Position numbers and translations under genes: made by a program
In this document: piece by piece, positions 1 through 8,408 of the stretch
Position numbering within the stretch: the stretch's first letter is position 1
Layout: each line of letters opens with the position of its first letter
Source: Acidobacteriota bacterium
GTDB taxonomy: Bacteria > Acidobacteriota > Vicinamibacteria > Vicinamibacterales > UBA2999
NCBI GenBank assembly: GCA_030697165.1
Contig: JAUYQQ010000001.1
Span: 248,001 to 312,000, forward strand
Direction: 5' to 3'
DNA length: 64,000 bases
Notes under the pieces: generated by a model
Seen by the model: only the letters and a program-made list of their open reading frames with translations
Databases searched by the model: none
Told to the model about the DNA's origin: nothing

Positions 1-327
1 GGGCGTGCGCTGGACGACGACGCCTACCTGGACGACATCTCGCCGACCAACATCTCCGCCGTGCTTCGCCGGCAGTTTGGCGCAGGGGCATTTGGGCAGG
101 TGCGGGTCGCCTACTTTTCAGACGACGAGCACACCGGTCCGACCGAGCGCCGCGTCCCGGGCTACACGCTGCTCGACGCCGCGGCCGGCTTCCGGGTGGC
201 GAAGCCGCTCGAGTTGCGTCTCCAGGCCCGCAACCTGCTCAACCAGGAGTACTATGCAAGCCAGGACGTGCGCGCGGTGCTGGCGCCCGGCCGGTCGGCT
301 TCGCTAATTGCAGCGGTCAAGTTCTAG
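1..327 (+). CDS. TonB-dependent receptor, C-terminal fragment (runs off the left edge)
   Basis: The reading frame is open from base 1 and ends at TAG 325-327, so the N-terminus, plug and most of the barrel lie outside the window. The visible part has typical final beta-barrel strands of a TonB-dependent outer-membrane receptor: a conserved ARNLLNQEYY turn (the usual V.NLFD..Y motif) and a C-terminal aromatic residue (AAVKF), as needed for BAM-mediated insertion. Such receptors import siderophores, cobalamin or other large ligands. The PepSY membrane protein that begins 3 bp downstream suggests an iron-related pair, because PepSY proteins often accompany siderophore receptors. The substrate cannot be told from this fragment. 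Confidence 0.8.
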   Translation, partial: GRALDDDAYLDDISPTNISAVLRRQFGAGAFGQVRVAYFSDDEHTGPTERRVPGYTLLDAAAGFRVAKPLELRLQARNLLNQEYYASQDVRAVLAPGRSASLIAAVKF

Positions 328-330
328 CGC

Positions 331-873
331 GTGTCATTCAACGTCCTCAACCGTAAGGTCCACTACTGGATTGGCTTCGGCGCCGCGCTGCCGGTGCTCG
401 TGATGATCCTGAGCGGGCTCCTGTTACAGGCCAAGAAGCAGTCCACGTGGGTGCAGCCGGCCGAGAGGCGCGGCACCGGCGCGAGCCCGGCGATCGATTT
501 CGCGGCCATCCTCGCAGCGGTCAAGACGGTGCCCGGGATGCACGTGCAATCGTGGGACGACGTGAACCGGATGGATGTGCGCATTGCCAGGGGCGTCGCG
601 AAAGTCTGGTTGATGAACGGCTACGAGGTGCAGGTCGACACCGGCACCGGCGCCGTGCTGCAGACCGCCTATCGCCGATCGGACATCATCGAGTCGATCC
701 ACGACGGCTCGTTCTTCGGCGGCGACTGGACCAAGCTCGGCATCTTCCTGCCCGCCGGCATCGTCGTGCTGCTGTTGTGGATCAGCGGAATGTGGATGTG
801 GTGGGTGCCCTATGCCGGCAAGCGGCGACTCAGGGCCGAGCGCGCTAAATCGTCACGGCCTTCTCGACGATGA
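331..873 (+). CDS. PepSY-associated transmembrane protein
   Basis: A 180-aa inner-membrane protein starting at GTG 331, three bases after the receptor stop, so probably cotranscribed with it. An N-terminal membrane helix (about residues 12-32, after NRKVHYWIGF) is followed by a periplasmic PepSY-like region (about 50-120, including the IIESIHDGSFFGGDW motif) and a second helix (about 133-155, ending GMWMWW). The H-Y-W-I-G and HDGS motifs are typical of small PepSY_TM proteins found beside TonB receptors, where they are thought to act as ferric-siderophore reductases or accessory factors. The last 29 bases overlap the 3' end of the convergent queD gene. Exact function is inferred only from family and context. 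Confidence 0.75.
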   Translation: MSFNVLNRKVHYWIGFGAALPVLVMILSGLLLQAKKQSTWVQPAERRGTGASPAIDFAAILAAVKTVPGMHVQSWDDVNRMDVRIARGVAKVWLMNGYEVQVDTGTGAVLQTAYRRSDIIESIHDGSFFGGDWTKLGIFLPAGIVVLLLWISGMWMWWVPYAGKRRLRAERAKSSRPSRR

Positions 874-1282
874 AGGTGTTGTTCTCGGTTTCCTGGATGG
901 TCACCTCGATCGTGTAGCAAATGGCCCTGCCGGGATACTGCGTCCGGATGAGCGCCTCGACGCCGTCGAAGACGTGGTGCGCGACGTTCTCGACGCTGGG
1001 TCCCTTGCCCTTCAGCATCACGATCCCCTCCGGCTCGAACAGGCCGGCGTCGAGGAACGCTGTATCCTGGGCGGTGATCAGCATCTTGTGGTCGAGCGCG
1101 CGCATCACGTTCTTGATGTCACCGAAGTCGATCGACATGTCGAGGTCGTTGCGGGGAAACTCCTCCGTCGCCACCACCACTTTGCCCTGCCAGGTGTGGC
1201 CGTGGACGAACCGGCACTTGCCGGGGTACCCCAGCTGGCGGTGGCCCGCATGGAACTTGGCGGTGACGATGATTTTCTCCAT
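845..1282 (-). CDS. queD: 6-carboxy-5,6,7,8-tetrahydropterin synthase / 6-pyruvoyl-tetrahydropterin synthase family
   Basis: A 145-aa protein with the PTPS/QueD signature: zinc-ligand histidine in FHAGHR near the N-terminus, then catalytic Cys and two more zinc histidines in C-RFVHGHTW, plus the conserved DFGD and LDHK motifs in the middle. QueD converts dihydroneopterin triphosphate to 6-carboxytetrahydropterin, the second step toward queuosine and other 7-deazaguanines, in the cytoplasm. Length is close to that of bacterial QueD (about 120-145 aa). No other queuosine gene lies nearby, and no preQ1 riboswitch was recognised upstream; the upstream DNA is the 14-bp tandem array. Its 3' end overlaps the PepSY gene by 29 bp. 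The eukaryotic-type PTPS reaction is a less likely alternative. Confidence 0.88.
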   Translation of the reverse strand: MEKIIVTAKFHAGHRQLGYPGKCRFVHGHTWQGKVVVATEEFPRNDLDMSIDFGDIKNVMRALDHKMLITAQDTAFLDAGLFEPEGIVMLKGKGPSVENVAHHVFDGVEALIRTQYPGRAICYTIEVTIQETENNTFIVEKAVTI

Positions 1283-1310
1283 TGCTGATTCGATTATGGT
1301 CTATCACGGG

Positions 1311-1413
1311 GGTTCAAGCACGGGGGTTCAATCACGACGGTTCAAGCACGGGGGTTCAATCACGACGGTTCAATCACGACGGTTCAATCACGACGGTTCA
1401 AGCACGGTGGTTC
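1311..1413. repeat. 14-bp tandem repeat array (left of inverted pair)
   Basis: Seven contiguous 14-bp units plus a partial eighth (GGTTC). Two unit versions alternate: GGTTCAAGCACGGG and GGTTCAATCACGAC. There are no spacers between units. The array fills the space between the start of queD and the 3' end of the four-helix-bundle gene and supplies that gene's last codons and stop (TGA, complement of 1398-1400). The unit is nearly the reverse complement of the array at 1825-1912. Confidence 0.9.
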
Positions 1414-1793
1414 TTTTTGGCTTTCTGTTTTGCTGCCGCCGATCGTAGGTAGACCTGCAGGCTAGTGATGGCGGAGCGGCAGCGAGCGCCTTTTAGGATG
1501 AGGGGACCGACCAACGCCGCTGGGAAGTAGCTACTCTCTACCCCGTCTCGTAAGTGGTTCTCCGTCTCGTCCAGTGAGCCGCGAGCGATGCTCAAGAACC
1601 TGGCGAAGTCGCCGGGGTCATAGCGGCCAAACCCTTCGGCAATATTGCTGGCAATTGACCGGCTCGAATCATTCAACTGTTCGCAGAATCTGCGATCTCG
1701 AGACGCCGGACCGGACTTGGTCAGCTTGAGCACCTGCTCACGAAGCTCGAAGGCAAGTTGCCATGCCACCAGTTCCCGAAAGTGCTTGGCCAT
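1398..1793 (-). CDS. Four-helix-bundle protein (S23 / 23S rRNA intervening-sequence protein family)
   Basis: A 131-aa protein beginning MAKHFREL-VAWQLA. It matches the S23/IVS four-helix-bundle family in the N-terminal L..W..A..L pattern, the central SIASNIAEG-GR motif and the FLSIARGSL-E segment. These small basic proteins pentamerise. They occur as free genes or inside 23S rRNA intervening sequences, and are related to the Avd accessory protein of diversity-generating retroelements; their role is unknown. I chose ATG 1793 because the in-frame extension upstream (to 1931) is only translated tandem repeat (TTGVQPRGFN-like). The C-terminal residues come from the left array. No reverse transcriptase or rRNA gene is nearby. 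Confidence 0.85.
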   Translation of the reverse strand: MAKHFRELVAWQLAFELREQVLKLTKSGPASRDRRFCEQLNDSSRSIASNIAEGFGRYDPGDFARFLSIARGSLDETENHLRDGVESSYFPAALVGPLILKGARCRSAITSLQVYLRSAAAKQKAKKNHRA

Positions 1794-1824
1794 GCCCCGC
1801 GACGGGAGCACAAACAGTGCCAAC

Positions 1825-1912
1825 GAACCTTCGTGGTAGAACCTTCGTGGTTGAACCCCCGTGGTTGAACCCCCGTAGTTGAACCCCCGTGGTTGAACCC
1901 CCGTGGTTGAAC
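1825..1912. repeat. 14-bp tandem repeat array (right of inverted pair)
   Basis: Six contiguous 14-bp units plus GAAC. Most units read GAACCCCCGTGGTT, and the two nearest the four-helix gene read GAACCTTCGTGGTA/T. Read on the other strand the unit is GGTTCAACCACGGG, one base from the GGTTCAAGCACGGG unit at 1311-1413. The two arrays are therefore inverted copies flanking the four-helix gene. The array stops exactly at the stop codon of the ADOP permease. Confidence 0.9.
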
Positions 1913-4410
1913 TACTCGTATCGCAGCGCACTCATGGGATCGATCCTCGACGCGCGCATGGCCGGAATGAATCCCGCGCCCATGGCCACCAGGGCGAGGG
2001 CGACGGTGGAGACGCCGATCACCAGGGGATCGTATCCGGTCATCTCGAACAGCAACGACTCGGCCAGTCGGCCGACGCCGATCGCCACCGCCAGTCCGAT
2101 GACGCCGCCGATCATCGCCATGACGGCCACCTGCTTCATCACCATGCCGCGCACCGTGCCGCCGTTGGCGCCAAGCGCCATGCGCAGGCCGAACTCGCGC
2201 GTCCGCTGGGCCACCGTGAAGGCGAGCACGCCGTAGAGACCCACCGCCGCCAGCACCGTCGCGAGCGCCGCGAACGCGAACGACAGCGTGCTGATCAAGC
2301 GGTCCATGAACACGTTCTCCTGAATCTGCATGGCCATGGTCTTCAGGTCGTTGAGCGGCAACCCCGGGTCCAGCTGCTTCATCACCACGGGAATGCTGGC
2401 CACCAATTGCTCTGGCGGCAGGGCCGAGCGCACGTAGAAGTAGGCATAGCCCAGGCGCTCTTGCTGCCGGTAGGGCAAGTAGTACTGCGCCGGCACCACC
2501 CGCTTGACGTCGCTGTACTTCGCGTCGCGGGCAATGCCGACAATCTCGATGTCGAGCTTGGCGTTGGACCCGCCGATGCCGAAACGCTTGCCGATGGCGT
2601 TTTCGGGCAGGTTGAACTTGCGCAGGAAGGCCTGGTTGACGACCGCCACCTTCGGCGCACCGGCGGCATCCGATCGTGTAAATTCTCGCCCGGCCACGAG
2701 CAGTACCCCCATCGTCTTGAAGTAGCCGGGGCCGACGGCGTTGAAGGCACCCGTCGTATTGGTATCCGGACCCGCCTCGAAGCCTTCCACGATCAGGCTG
2801 CTGTTCCAGTTGTCGCCCGCGAGCACGGGGACGATGGCGGCGGTGACACCGGTGACGCCTGGCAAGGCGGCCAGCTCGTCCTCGGTGCGTTCGAACAGTT
2901 CGCGGGTGCGCTCGGTGGAGTACGAATTGAGTTCGGGCGCGATGCCGAACAACACGAGATGGTCGGTGTTGAGGCCAAGGTCAACCCGGCTGACATTGAA
3001 CAGGCTCTTCGCGAACAAGCCCGCGGGCACGAGCAGCGCCATCGACATGGCGATCTGGACGGTGGCCAGCGTCATGCGGAAACGGCGCGCGGCCTTGGCG
3101 CCGCCGGGCTGGCCCGCCTGGTTCTTGAGCGTCGAGGCGAGGTCAGGCCGGGTACTGTGCAGTGCCGGAAAAACGCCGAACAAAAGGCCGGTACCGAGGG
3201 CCGTGATCCCCGCGAAGCCGAGCATGGCCGGGTCCATCTTGAACGCCACGAGGGCCGCTGCCTCGGCGGGAACGATCGAGGCAATCACGTCGAGCGTCCA
3301 CTTGGCGACCAACAGCCCGCCAAGAGCGCCCATGGCCGCGAGCAGTACCGATTCGGTCAGCAACTGCGTGATGAGCTGCCGGCGGTTGGCGCCGATCGAC
3401 AATCGCACGGCCATCTCCGCCGCCCGGCCGGCGCCGCGTGCCAGCAGCAGGTTGGCGATGTTCGCGCAGGCGATCAGCAGCACGGTGCCGGTCACGGCGA
3501 ACAGGATGGTCAGGGGCGCGCGCGCTTCGGTGTGCACGCTGCTCTGCCCGCGCTGGCCAGGTGCCAGCACGATGGCTTTCGCCCTGAAGCGCTCCATGGT
3601 CTGGTCGCTCATCCCTTTCTGCAACGGCACTTCGACGTCGAGGATGATCGACTTGTAGGGCCCGTTAATGGCCGTCGTCGCCTGCTCAATCGAGACGTTG
3701 GGTCTTAGACGCGCGAAGGCATAGACCCAGTAGTTGCGCCGGTTCTCGAAGCCGTCGAAGCCCGGCTGCATGACGGCGCGCATTGAGATCGGGACGAAGA
3801 GGTCGGGAACCTCGCCGAGGGTGGTGCCCTTGAACCCGGCCGGCGCCACGCCAATCACCGTGAGGGCCTGGCCGTTGACGATCAGGGTTTCGTTGAGGAC
3901 CGCCGGGTTCAGCTGGAACCGCGTGCGCCAGTAGTCGTGGCTGAGCACGGTGACGAAGTGGCCGCCAATGGTCCGGTCGTCGTCCGGCGTGAACAGACGT
4001 CCCAGGGCCGGGTTGAGACCCAGCACCGGAAAGTAACTGCCCGAGACCAGCAGGCCGTCACCGCCCAGGGTCGTCCCCTGGTAGCCGACGCTGATGCCGG
4101 CGCCGCGATGGGCGGCAATTCCCGTAAAGGAGTCCTGGACACGCTCGAGATCCCGGAACATCGGGTAGCTCATCACGTCGTCACAGGGCCCCGCCTGGCC
4201 GCACGAGTTCGAGCCCGGCTTGGGACCGGGAGCGCTGATGTTGACGAGTGCGGCCGGTTCGGCGACCGGCAGCGGCCGCATCAGCATCTGGTCGAACAGA
4301 GAAAAGATGGCCGAATTGGCGCCAATGCCGAGGGCCAGCGACAGAATGGCCACCGCGGTGACAAAGGGGGTCTTGAACAGCGTACGCAGGGCCAGGCGGA
4401 AATTGGGCAT
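1912..4410 (-). CDS. ADOP-type ABC transporter permease (MacB/FtsX family)
   Basis: An 832-aa inner-membrane protein with the layout of acidobacterial duplicated orphan permeases. It has an N-terminal helix (about 15-40, SLALGIGANSAIFS), a MacB-like periplasmic domain (about 45-270), three FtsX-type helices (about 290-420, with the ANLLLARGAGRAAEMAVRLS region), a second periplasmic domain (about 450-660) and three C-terminal helices (about 690-830) ending in the repeat motif TREFGLRMALGA. It resembles the permease of MacB-type mechanotransmission exporters, but no ATP-binding subunit is adjacent, hence 'orphan'. Expanded families of such genes are a hallmark of Acidobacteriota. Substrate unknown. 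Confidence 0.9.
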   Translation of the reverse strand: MPNFRLALRTLFKTPFVTAVAILSLALGIGANSAIFSLFDQMLMRPLPVAEPAALVNISAPGPKPGSNSCGQAGPCDDVMSYPMFRDLERVQDSFTGIAAHRGAGISVGYQGTTLGGDGLLVSGSYFPVLGLNPALGRLFTPDDDRTIGGHFVTVLSHDYWRTRFQLNPAVLNETLIVNGQALTVIGVAPAGFKGTTLGEVPDLFVPISMRAVMQPGFDGFENRRNYWVYAFARLRPNVSIEQATTAINGPYKSIILDVEVPLQKGMSDQTMERFRAKAIVLAPGQRGQSSVHTEARAPLTILFAVTGTVLLIACANIANLLLARGAGRAAEMAVRLSIGANRRQLITQLLTESVLLAAMGALGGLLVAKWTLDVIASIVPAEAAALVAFKMDPAMLGFAGITALGTGLLFGVFPALHSTRPDLASTLKNQAGQPGGAKAARRFRMTLATVQIAMSMALLVPAGLFAKSLFNVSRVDLGLNTDHLVLFGIAPELNSYSTERTRELFERTEDELAALPGVTGVTAAIVPVLAGDNWNSSLIVEGFEAGPDTNTTGAFNAVGPGYFKTMGVLLVAGREFTRSDAAGAPKVAVVNQAFLRKFNLPENAIGKRFGIGGSNAKLDIEIVGIARDAKYSDVKRVVPAQYYLPYRQQERLGYAYFYVRSALPPEQLVASIPVVMKQLDPGLPLNDLKTMAMQIQENVFMDRLISTLSFAFAALATVLAAVGLYGVLAFTVAQRTREFGLRMALGANGGTVRGMVMKQVAVMAMIGGVIGLAVAIGVGRLAESLLFEMTGYDPLVIGVSTVALALVAMGAGFIPAMRASRIDPMSALRYE

Positions 4411-4512
4411 GACAGGGTGTTGGACGGATGTCGGAGCCGGAAGGTTTGGAAGGATCTACAGGAGAATAGGAGGTCAGGAGTTAACCCTTTACCTCTTGAG
4501 CCCCTGTCAACC

Positions 4513-4857
4513 ATGCCCATCGACTACGACGACCGGATTTTCACCTCAGTTACCAACTCGGCGACCGGGGATGTCGGCAGTGAGACCAGGTTCCACTACC
4601 ACCATCTTGCTGACGTCGTGTGGGCGACCTACCAGGGCGGCGCGGTCGCGTTCGGCACCCTGATCGCGCAGGTTCAGAAGGACGGTTCGCTCGATATGCG
4701 CTACCAGCACGTGACGTCCGACGGCGCCATCAAGGCTGGCAAATGCCAATCGCGACCGGAGATCCTCGTGGACGGCCGTATTCGCCTGCACGAACAATGG
4801 CAATGGACCGAGGGCGGCACCGAAGCCGGCGAGTCGATTGTCGAGGAGATGCCGTGA
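4513..4857 (+). CDS. Conserved 114-aa protein of the family often labelled 'N-acetylglutamate synthase'
   Basis: A small cytoplasmic-looking protein, with no signal or membrane segment, beginning MPIDYDDRIF. Its pattern (YDDRIF..V.NS.TGDVGS.T.FHYH, VWATYQGGAVAFGTLI, DGRIRLHEQWQWT) matches a widespread short family that databases often label N-acetylglutamate synthase. It has no GNAT acetyltransferase fold motifs, so that name is probably wrong; a small beta-barrel (lipocalin-like) fold seems likelier. Its stop overlaps the GTG start of the EVE gene (GTGA), implying translational coupling. Function unknown. Confidence 0.65.
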   Translation: MPIDYDDRIFTSVTNSATGDVGSETRFHYHHLADVVWATYQGGAVAFGTLIAQVQKDGSLDMRYQHVTSDGAIKAGKCQSRPEILVDGRIRLHEQWQWTEGGTEAGESIVEEMP

Positions 4858-5315
4858 CCCGTTACTGGCTGATGAAGTGCGAGCCGAGCGCCTACACCAT
4901 CGCGGATCTCGAACGCGACGGCAAGACCGGGTGGGAGGGCGTCCGTAACTACCAGGCCCGCAACTTCATGCGCGACGACATGCAGGTGGGCGACGGCGTG
5001 CTGTTCTACGCGTCCAATGCCGATCCGTCCGGCGTCGCCGGGTTGGCGACCATCTCGCGGACGGGCTATCCCGACCCGTTCGCCTCACGGAAAGGCCACG
5101 ACTACTACGACCCAAAGCACACCGCCGACCAGCCGATCTGGTTCAGCGTGGAGATCGCCTTCGTCGAGCGGTTCAAGGAAGTGCTGCCGTTGACCATGCT
5201 GAAGCAGGTCAAGGGGCTGCAGAAGATGATGGTGAACCAGAAAGGCAGCCGGCTGTCGGTGCAGCCGGTCACCCAGAAGGAATATGAGATCGTCTGTCGT
5301 TTAGCGCGTCATTGA
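4854..5315 (+). CDS. EVE domain-containing protein
   Basis: A 153-aa protein made of a single EVE domain, part of the PUA-like superfamily that recognises modified bases. It shows the family landmarks: N-terminal YWLMKCEPSAYTI, WEGVRNYQARNFMRDD, VGDGVLFYASN, and GLATISRTGYPDP followed by a DYYDPKH stretch. Related proteins are Thy28 and bacterial YTH/EVE readers of modified nucleotides. The GTG start (4854) is set by overlap with the preceding stop and the invariant RYWLMK start. The 3' end overlaps the convergent aldehyde dehydrogenase gene by 15 bp. Free-standing EVE proteins are mostly of unknown physiological role. Confidence 0.88.
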   Translation: MTRYWLMKCEPSAYTIADLERDGKTGWEGVRNYQARNFMRDDMQVGDGVLFYASNADPSGVAGLATISRTGYPDPFASRKGHDYYDPKHTADQPIWFSVEIAFVERFKEVLPLTMLKQVKGLQKMMVNQKGSRLSVQPVTQKEYEIVCRLARH

Positions 5316-6770
5316 GCGCTCAGCCTTGCCCGAGTAGTTGATGAACACGGTCTTCAACTCGGTGAAGAAGTTCAGGCCTTCCTCGGCCATCTCGCGCTCG
5401 CCGACGCCGGTCGACTTGGTGCCGCCAAACGGCAGCTGCGCCTCGCCGCCGACGGTGGGTTCGTTGACGTGGACCATGCCGGTCTCCACTTCGTCCACGA
5501 ACCTCATCACCGCGGTGATGTTCTCCGTGAAGATCGACGTCGTCAAACCGTACTCGACCGCGTTGGCGAAGCGCAACGCTTCCTCGAGCGACGAGGCGGT
5601 CGCGACCGACAGCACCGGTCCGAAGATCTCCTCCTTGAAGATGCGCATGGACGGCGAGACGCCATCGAAAATGGTCGGCTCGACGAAGTATCCGTGGCTG
5701 AGCGACTCGGGCCGCGTGCCGCCGGTCAGCAGGCGCGCGCCTTCGCCCTGGCCGACCTTGATGTAGTCCATCACCGTCTGCCACTGGCTGTCGCCGACTG
5801 ACGGCCCCATGTCAGACGCGTCGTCCAGGCCCGGGCCAAGCTTCATCTTCTGCGCCGCCGCCACCAGCCGTTCGACCAGCGCGTCCTTGACGTCGGGATG
5901 GACAATCACGCGTGAGGTCGCCGTGCAGCGCTGCCCGGTGGAACCGAAGGCGCCGCCGTGAATGGCGATGGCGGCCTTGTCGAGATCGGCGTCGGGCATG
6001 ACGATGACGGCGTTCTTGCCGCCCATTTCGCAGGTCACCTTCGCGCCGCGCTGGGCACACTTCACGTACAGGGCGCCGCCGATGCGATTCGAACCGGTAA
6101 ACGAGATGGCGCGCAGCTCCGGGGCCTGCACCATCGCTTCGCCAACCTCGGCGCCGGTTCCGACCAACATGTTGAAGACGCCGGGCGGCAGTCCCGCCTC
6201 ATCGTAGATCTCGGCCAAAAGCGCCGAGGTCGCCGGCGTGAGCTCGGCCGGCTTGAAGACCACGCAGTTGCCGGCGACGATGGCCGGGGCGCTCTTCCAC
6301 ACCGGGATGGCCCACGGGAAATTCCAGGGCGCGATCAGGCCGACCACGCCCAGGGGTTGCCGGAGGGTGTAGGTGAAGGTGTCGCGTGATTCGGACGGCA
6401 GCGTCTTGCCGTGCATCCGGAAGCCCTCGCCGGCGTAGTACTCGAGCAGCGAGATGCCCTTCAGCGTTTCGCCACGCGCCTCTTTCAGGATCTTGCCTTC
6501 CTCGCGGGTCAGGGTGCGGGCGATCTCGTCGACGCGCCGGCGCGCGATGTCGGCGGCCCGCCACAGCACGCGGCCACGCTCCGGCCCCGGCGTCTTCTTC
6601 CACGCCGGCCAGGCCGCCACCGCCGCATCAATGGCCAGCCGCACGTCGGCGGCCGTCGCCAGCGGGTACTCGGCGATCACGTCGCTGGTGTCGGCCGGGT
6701 TGATATTCTTCGTGGTCCCGCTCGAAGCCGGGTGATACCACTTGCCGTTGACGTAAGAGCCGGTGTTCAT
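5301..6770 (-). CDS. Aldehyde dehydrogenase (2,5-dioxovalerate / semialdehyde dehydrogenase-like)
   Basis: A 489-aa NAD(P)-dependent aldehyde dehydrogenase of normal family length. Visible signatures are the cofactor-binding region [10 protein letters not shown] and KPAELTP, general-base Glu in CEMGGKN, catalytic Cys in GQRCTATS, and the C-terminal PFGGTKSTG motif. The GQRCTA version of the active site and overall similarity suggest the alpha-ketoglutaric semialdehyde (2,5-dioxovalerate) group, but substrate assignment from sequence is weak. It lies 129 bp downstream of the NCS1 permease on the same strand. It could oxidise a semialdehyde produced after pyrimidine or hydantoin breakdown, or be an independent sugar-acid enzyme. 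Confidence 0.85.
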   Translation of the reverse strand: MNTGSYVNGKWYHPASSGTTKNINPADTSDVIAEYPLATAADVRLAIDAAVAAWPAWKKTPGPERGRVLWRAADIARRRVDEIARTLTREEGKILKEARGETLKGISLLEYYAGEGFRMHGKTLPSESRDTFTYTLRQPLGVVGLIAPWNFPWAIPVWKSAPAIVAGNCVVFKPAELTPATSALLAEIYDEAGLPPGVFNMLVGTGAEVGEAMVQAPELRAISFTGSNRIGGALYVKCAQRGAKVTCEMGGKNAVIVMPDADLDKAAIAIHGGAFGSTGQRCTATSRVIVHPDVKDALVERLVAAAQKMKLGPGLDDASDMGPSVGDSQWQTVMDYIKVGQGEGARLLTGGTRPESLSHGYFVEPTIFDGVSPSMRIFKEEIFGPVLSVATASSLEEALRFANAVEYGLTTSIFTENITAVMRFVDEVETGMVHVNEPTVGGEAQLPFGGTKSTGVGEREMAEEGLNFFTELKTVFINYSGKAERSMTR

Positions 6771-6899
6771 GACTGGGCCATCTTATCCGGATGTGTCTCG
6801 AAACAGGAGATCAGGAGAGAAGGAACAAGAACAATTTAAGCTCCTCAGCGCCTTGTCTCCTCTCTGTTCGGCTTGAGAAGCCGGTGGAGTCGAACGAGT

Positions 6900-8408
6900 T
6901 CATGATCGGCGGTTTCGCATCAGCGCCAGGTAGGTCACGCCGCTTAGCGCGAAGGTCACAAACCAGGCATAGGTGTAGAGGTGATCGAAGAACGTGGGGT
7001 CCGGCACGGCGCCGCCGGGCGTGATGGCGGCGCGCACGAGGCCGGGAGTCACCGGCAAGATCGAGAGAACCAGAGCGATCATTGCCATCGGATTGACACC
7101 GTTGGAATACGAGTAGCGCCCGCGGAGGTCGAACAGCGCAGGCAGCGATAGTTCCTGCTTCCGCAGGATCCAGTAATCGGCGATCAGAATGCCGCCGATG
7201 GCGCCCATCAGGCTCGAGTAGCCGATCAGCCAGGTGAAGATGTACGCCGCCGCGTCCGCATACAGCTTCCACGGCATCATCAGGATGCCGATGACGGCCG
7301 TGATCAGCCCGCCAGTGACATAGCTGATCCGCTTGGGCGCCAGGCTCGAGAAATCGTTGGCCGGCGACACGACGTTGGCCGCCATGTTGGTGGTGACTTG
7401 CGCGGCCAGGATCACCAGGGCGCCGAAGATCACCACCGCGGGGCTGCCGATGCGGGCAATCAGCACAACCGGATCCCACACGGCCTCGCCGAAGATCACG
7501 ATCGTGGCGCTCGTCACCGCCACTCCCAGGAAGGCAAACGCCGTCATCGTGAGCGGCAGGCCCAGCGCCTGGCCGAGCGCTTGCGATCGCTGGCTCTTCG
7601 CGTAGCGCGTGAAGTCGGGAATGTTCAGGCTAAGCGTCGCCCAGTAGCCCACGTTGGCAGTGAGCGCCGCGGGAAACAGCGTCCAGAACGGCGTGCTGCC
7701 CTGTTGCAGCTTCGGCGACTCCGACAGGATGTGCATCAGGCCGCCGCCGTTGGCAACCGCCCACCACAACAGCAGCAATCCGCCGCCGAGCAGCAGCGGC
7801 GCCGCCCACGCTTCCAGCACCTTGATGCCTTCGAGTCCACGAATGATGATGGCGACCTGCAGCAGCCAGAACGCGGCAAACGCGATCCAGATGCCGCCGG
7901 TAATGCCGGCCCAGCCGGGCCACGCCGCCGTCAACAGGGCCTGCAGCGCCAGCGCGCCAATCCAGGTCTGGATGCCGAACCAGCCGCACGCGACGATCGC
8001 CCGCAGCACCGCCGGCACGTTCGCGCCCTTCACGCCGAACGCGGCGCGGCACAAGACCGGGAACGACACGCCGTACTTCGTGCCGGCATGCGCGTTCAGG
8101 ATCATCGGGATGAGGACGACGAGGTTGCCGAGCAGGATGGTGACGAGCGCCTGCCACCACGTCATGCCCTGCTGCATCAGGCCTGAGGCCAGGGTGTAGG
8201 TGGTGATCACCACGCTCATCCCGATCCAGAGCGCGGCGATGTGATACGTGGACCAGGTGCGGCTGGCGAGCGACGTCGGTGCGAGGTCGGGATTCCACAG
8301 CGGGCTGCCGGAGACGTCCTCCGTCAACTCGACAAAATCGGGACTGGTGGAGGCAACCCCACCGGTGGAGGCAACCCCTTCTTGGGGTTGCCTGTCGGCC
8401 GCCCTCAA
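6900..8408 (-). CDS. NCS1 family nucleobase/hydantoin/allantoin permease
   Basis: A 502-aa membrane protein with about 12 hydrophobic helices and NCS1 motifs: N-terminal NPDLAPTSLASRTWSTYHIAALWIGM, GLEGIKVLEAW, ANVGYWATLSLNIPDFTRYAKSQ and NVVSPANDFS. Relatives (Mhp1, PucI, allantoin/uracil permeases) import hydantoins, allantoin or pyrimidines by sodium or proton symport. The reading frame opens with a TTG whose last bases overlap the stop of the upstream preA-like gene (TTGA), so translation is probably coupled. Codons 11-20 carry a direct repeat (GVAST/GVAST) and a strong hairpin, described separately. Context argues for uptake of a pyrimidine or hydantoin degraded by the neighbouring enzymes. 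Confidence 0.87.
   Translation of the reverse strand: MRAADRQPQEGVASTGGVASTSPDFVELTEDVSGSPLWNPDLAPTSLASRTWSTYHIAALWIGMSVVITTYTLASGLMQQGMTWWQALVTILLGNLVVLIPMILNAHAGTKYGVSFPVLCRAAFGVKGANVPAVLRAIVACGWFGIQTWIGALALQALLTAAWPGWAGITGGIWIAFAAFWLLQVAIIIRGLEGIKVLEAWAAPLLLGGGLLLLWWAVANGGGLMHILSESPKLQQGSTPFWTLFPAALTANVGYWATLSLNIPDFTRYAKSQRSQALGQALGLPLTMTAFAFLGVAVTSATIVIFGEAVWDPVVLIARIGSPAVVIFGALVILAAQVTTNMAANVVSPANDFSSLAPKRISYVTGGLITAVIGILMMPWKLYADAAAYIFTWLIGYSSLMGAIGGILIADYWILRKQELSLPALFDLRGRYSYSNGVNPMAMIALVLSILPVTPGLVRAAITPGGAVPDPTFFDHLYTYAWFVTFALSGVTYLALMRNRRS
8346..8392 (-). repeat. 15-bp direct repeat plus 9-bp-stem hairpin inside the start of the NCS1 gene
   Basis: The 15-mer GGTGGAGGCAACCCC occurs at 8346-8360 and 8364-8378, and its last nine bases pair perfectly with GGGGTTGCC at 8384-8392 across a 5-nt loop. 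In the mRNA (minus strand) the stem forms about 16-38 nt after the TTG start codon, and the repeat is translated as GVAST twice. It could be a small repetitive insertion tolerated in the non-conserved N-terminus, or a structure that tunes translation. Confidence 0.75.

Noticed and set aside
1283-1310. preQ1-type riboswitch before queD
   Set aside because: The upstream region is short and filled by the tandem array; no aptamer-like sequence was found.
1311-1912. The 14-bp repeat arrays as CRISPR
   Set aside because: Units are contiguous with no spacers, far shorter than CRISPR repeats, and no cas gene is nearby.
1794-1931. N-terminal extension of the four-helix protein through the right array
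   Set aside because: The extra residues are only translated tandem repeat; the conserved family start is at ATG 1793.
1903-3708. Long plus-strand open frame opposite the ADOP permease
   Set aside because: High-GC antisense frame; composition is rich in R, G, H with no family motif, while the minus strand encodes a clear permease.
4513-4857. Calling this gene N-acetylglutamate synthase
   Set aside because: Databases often use the name, but no GNAT or amino-acid-kinase motif is visible in the 114 residues.
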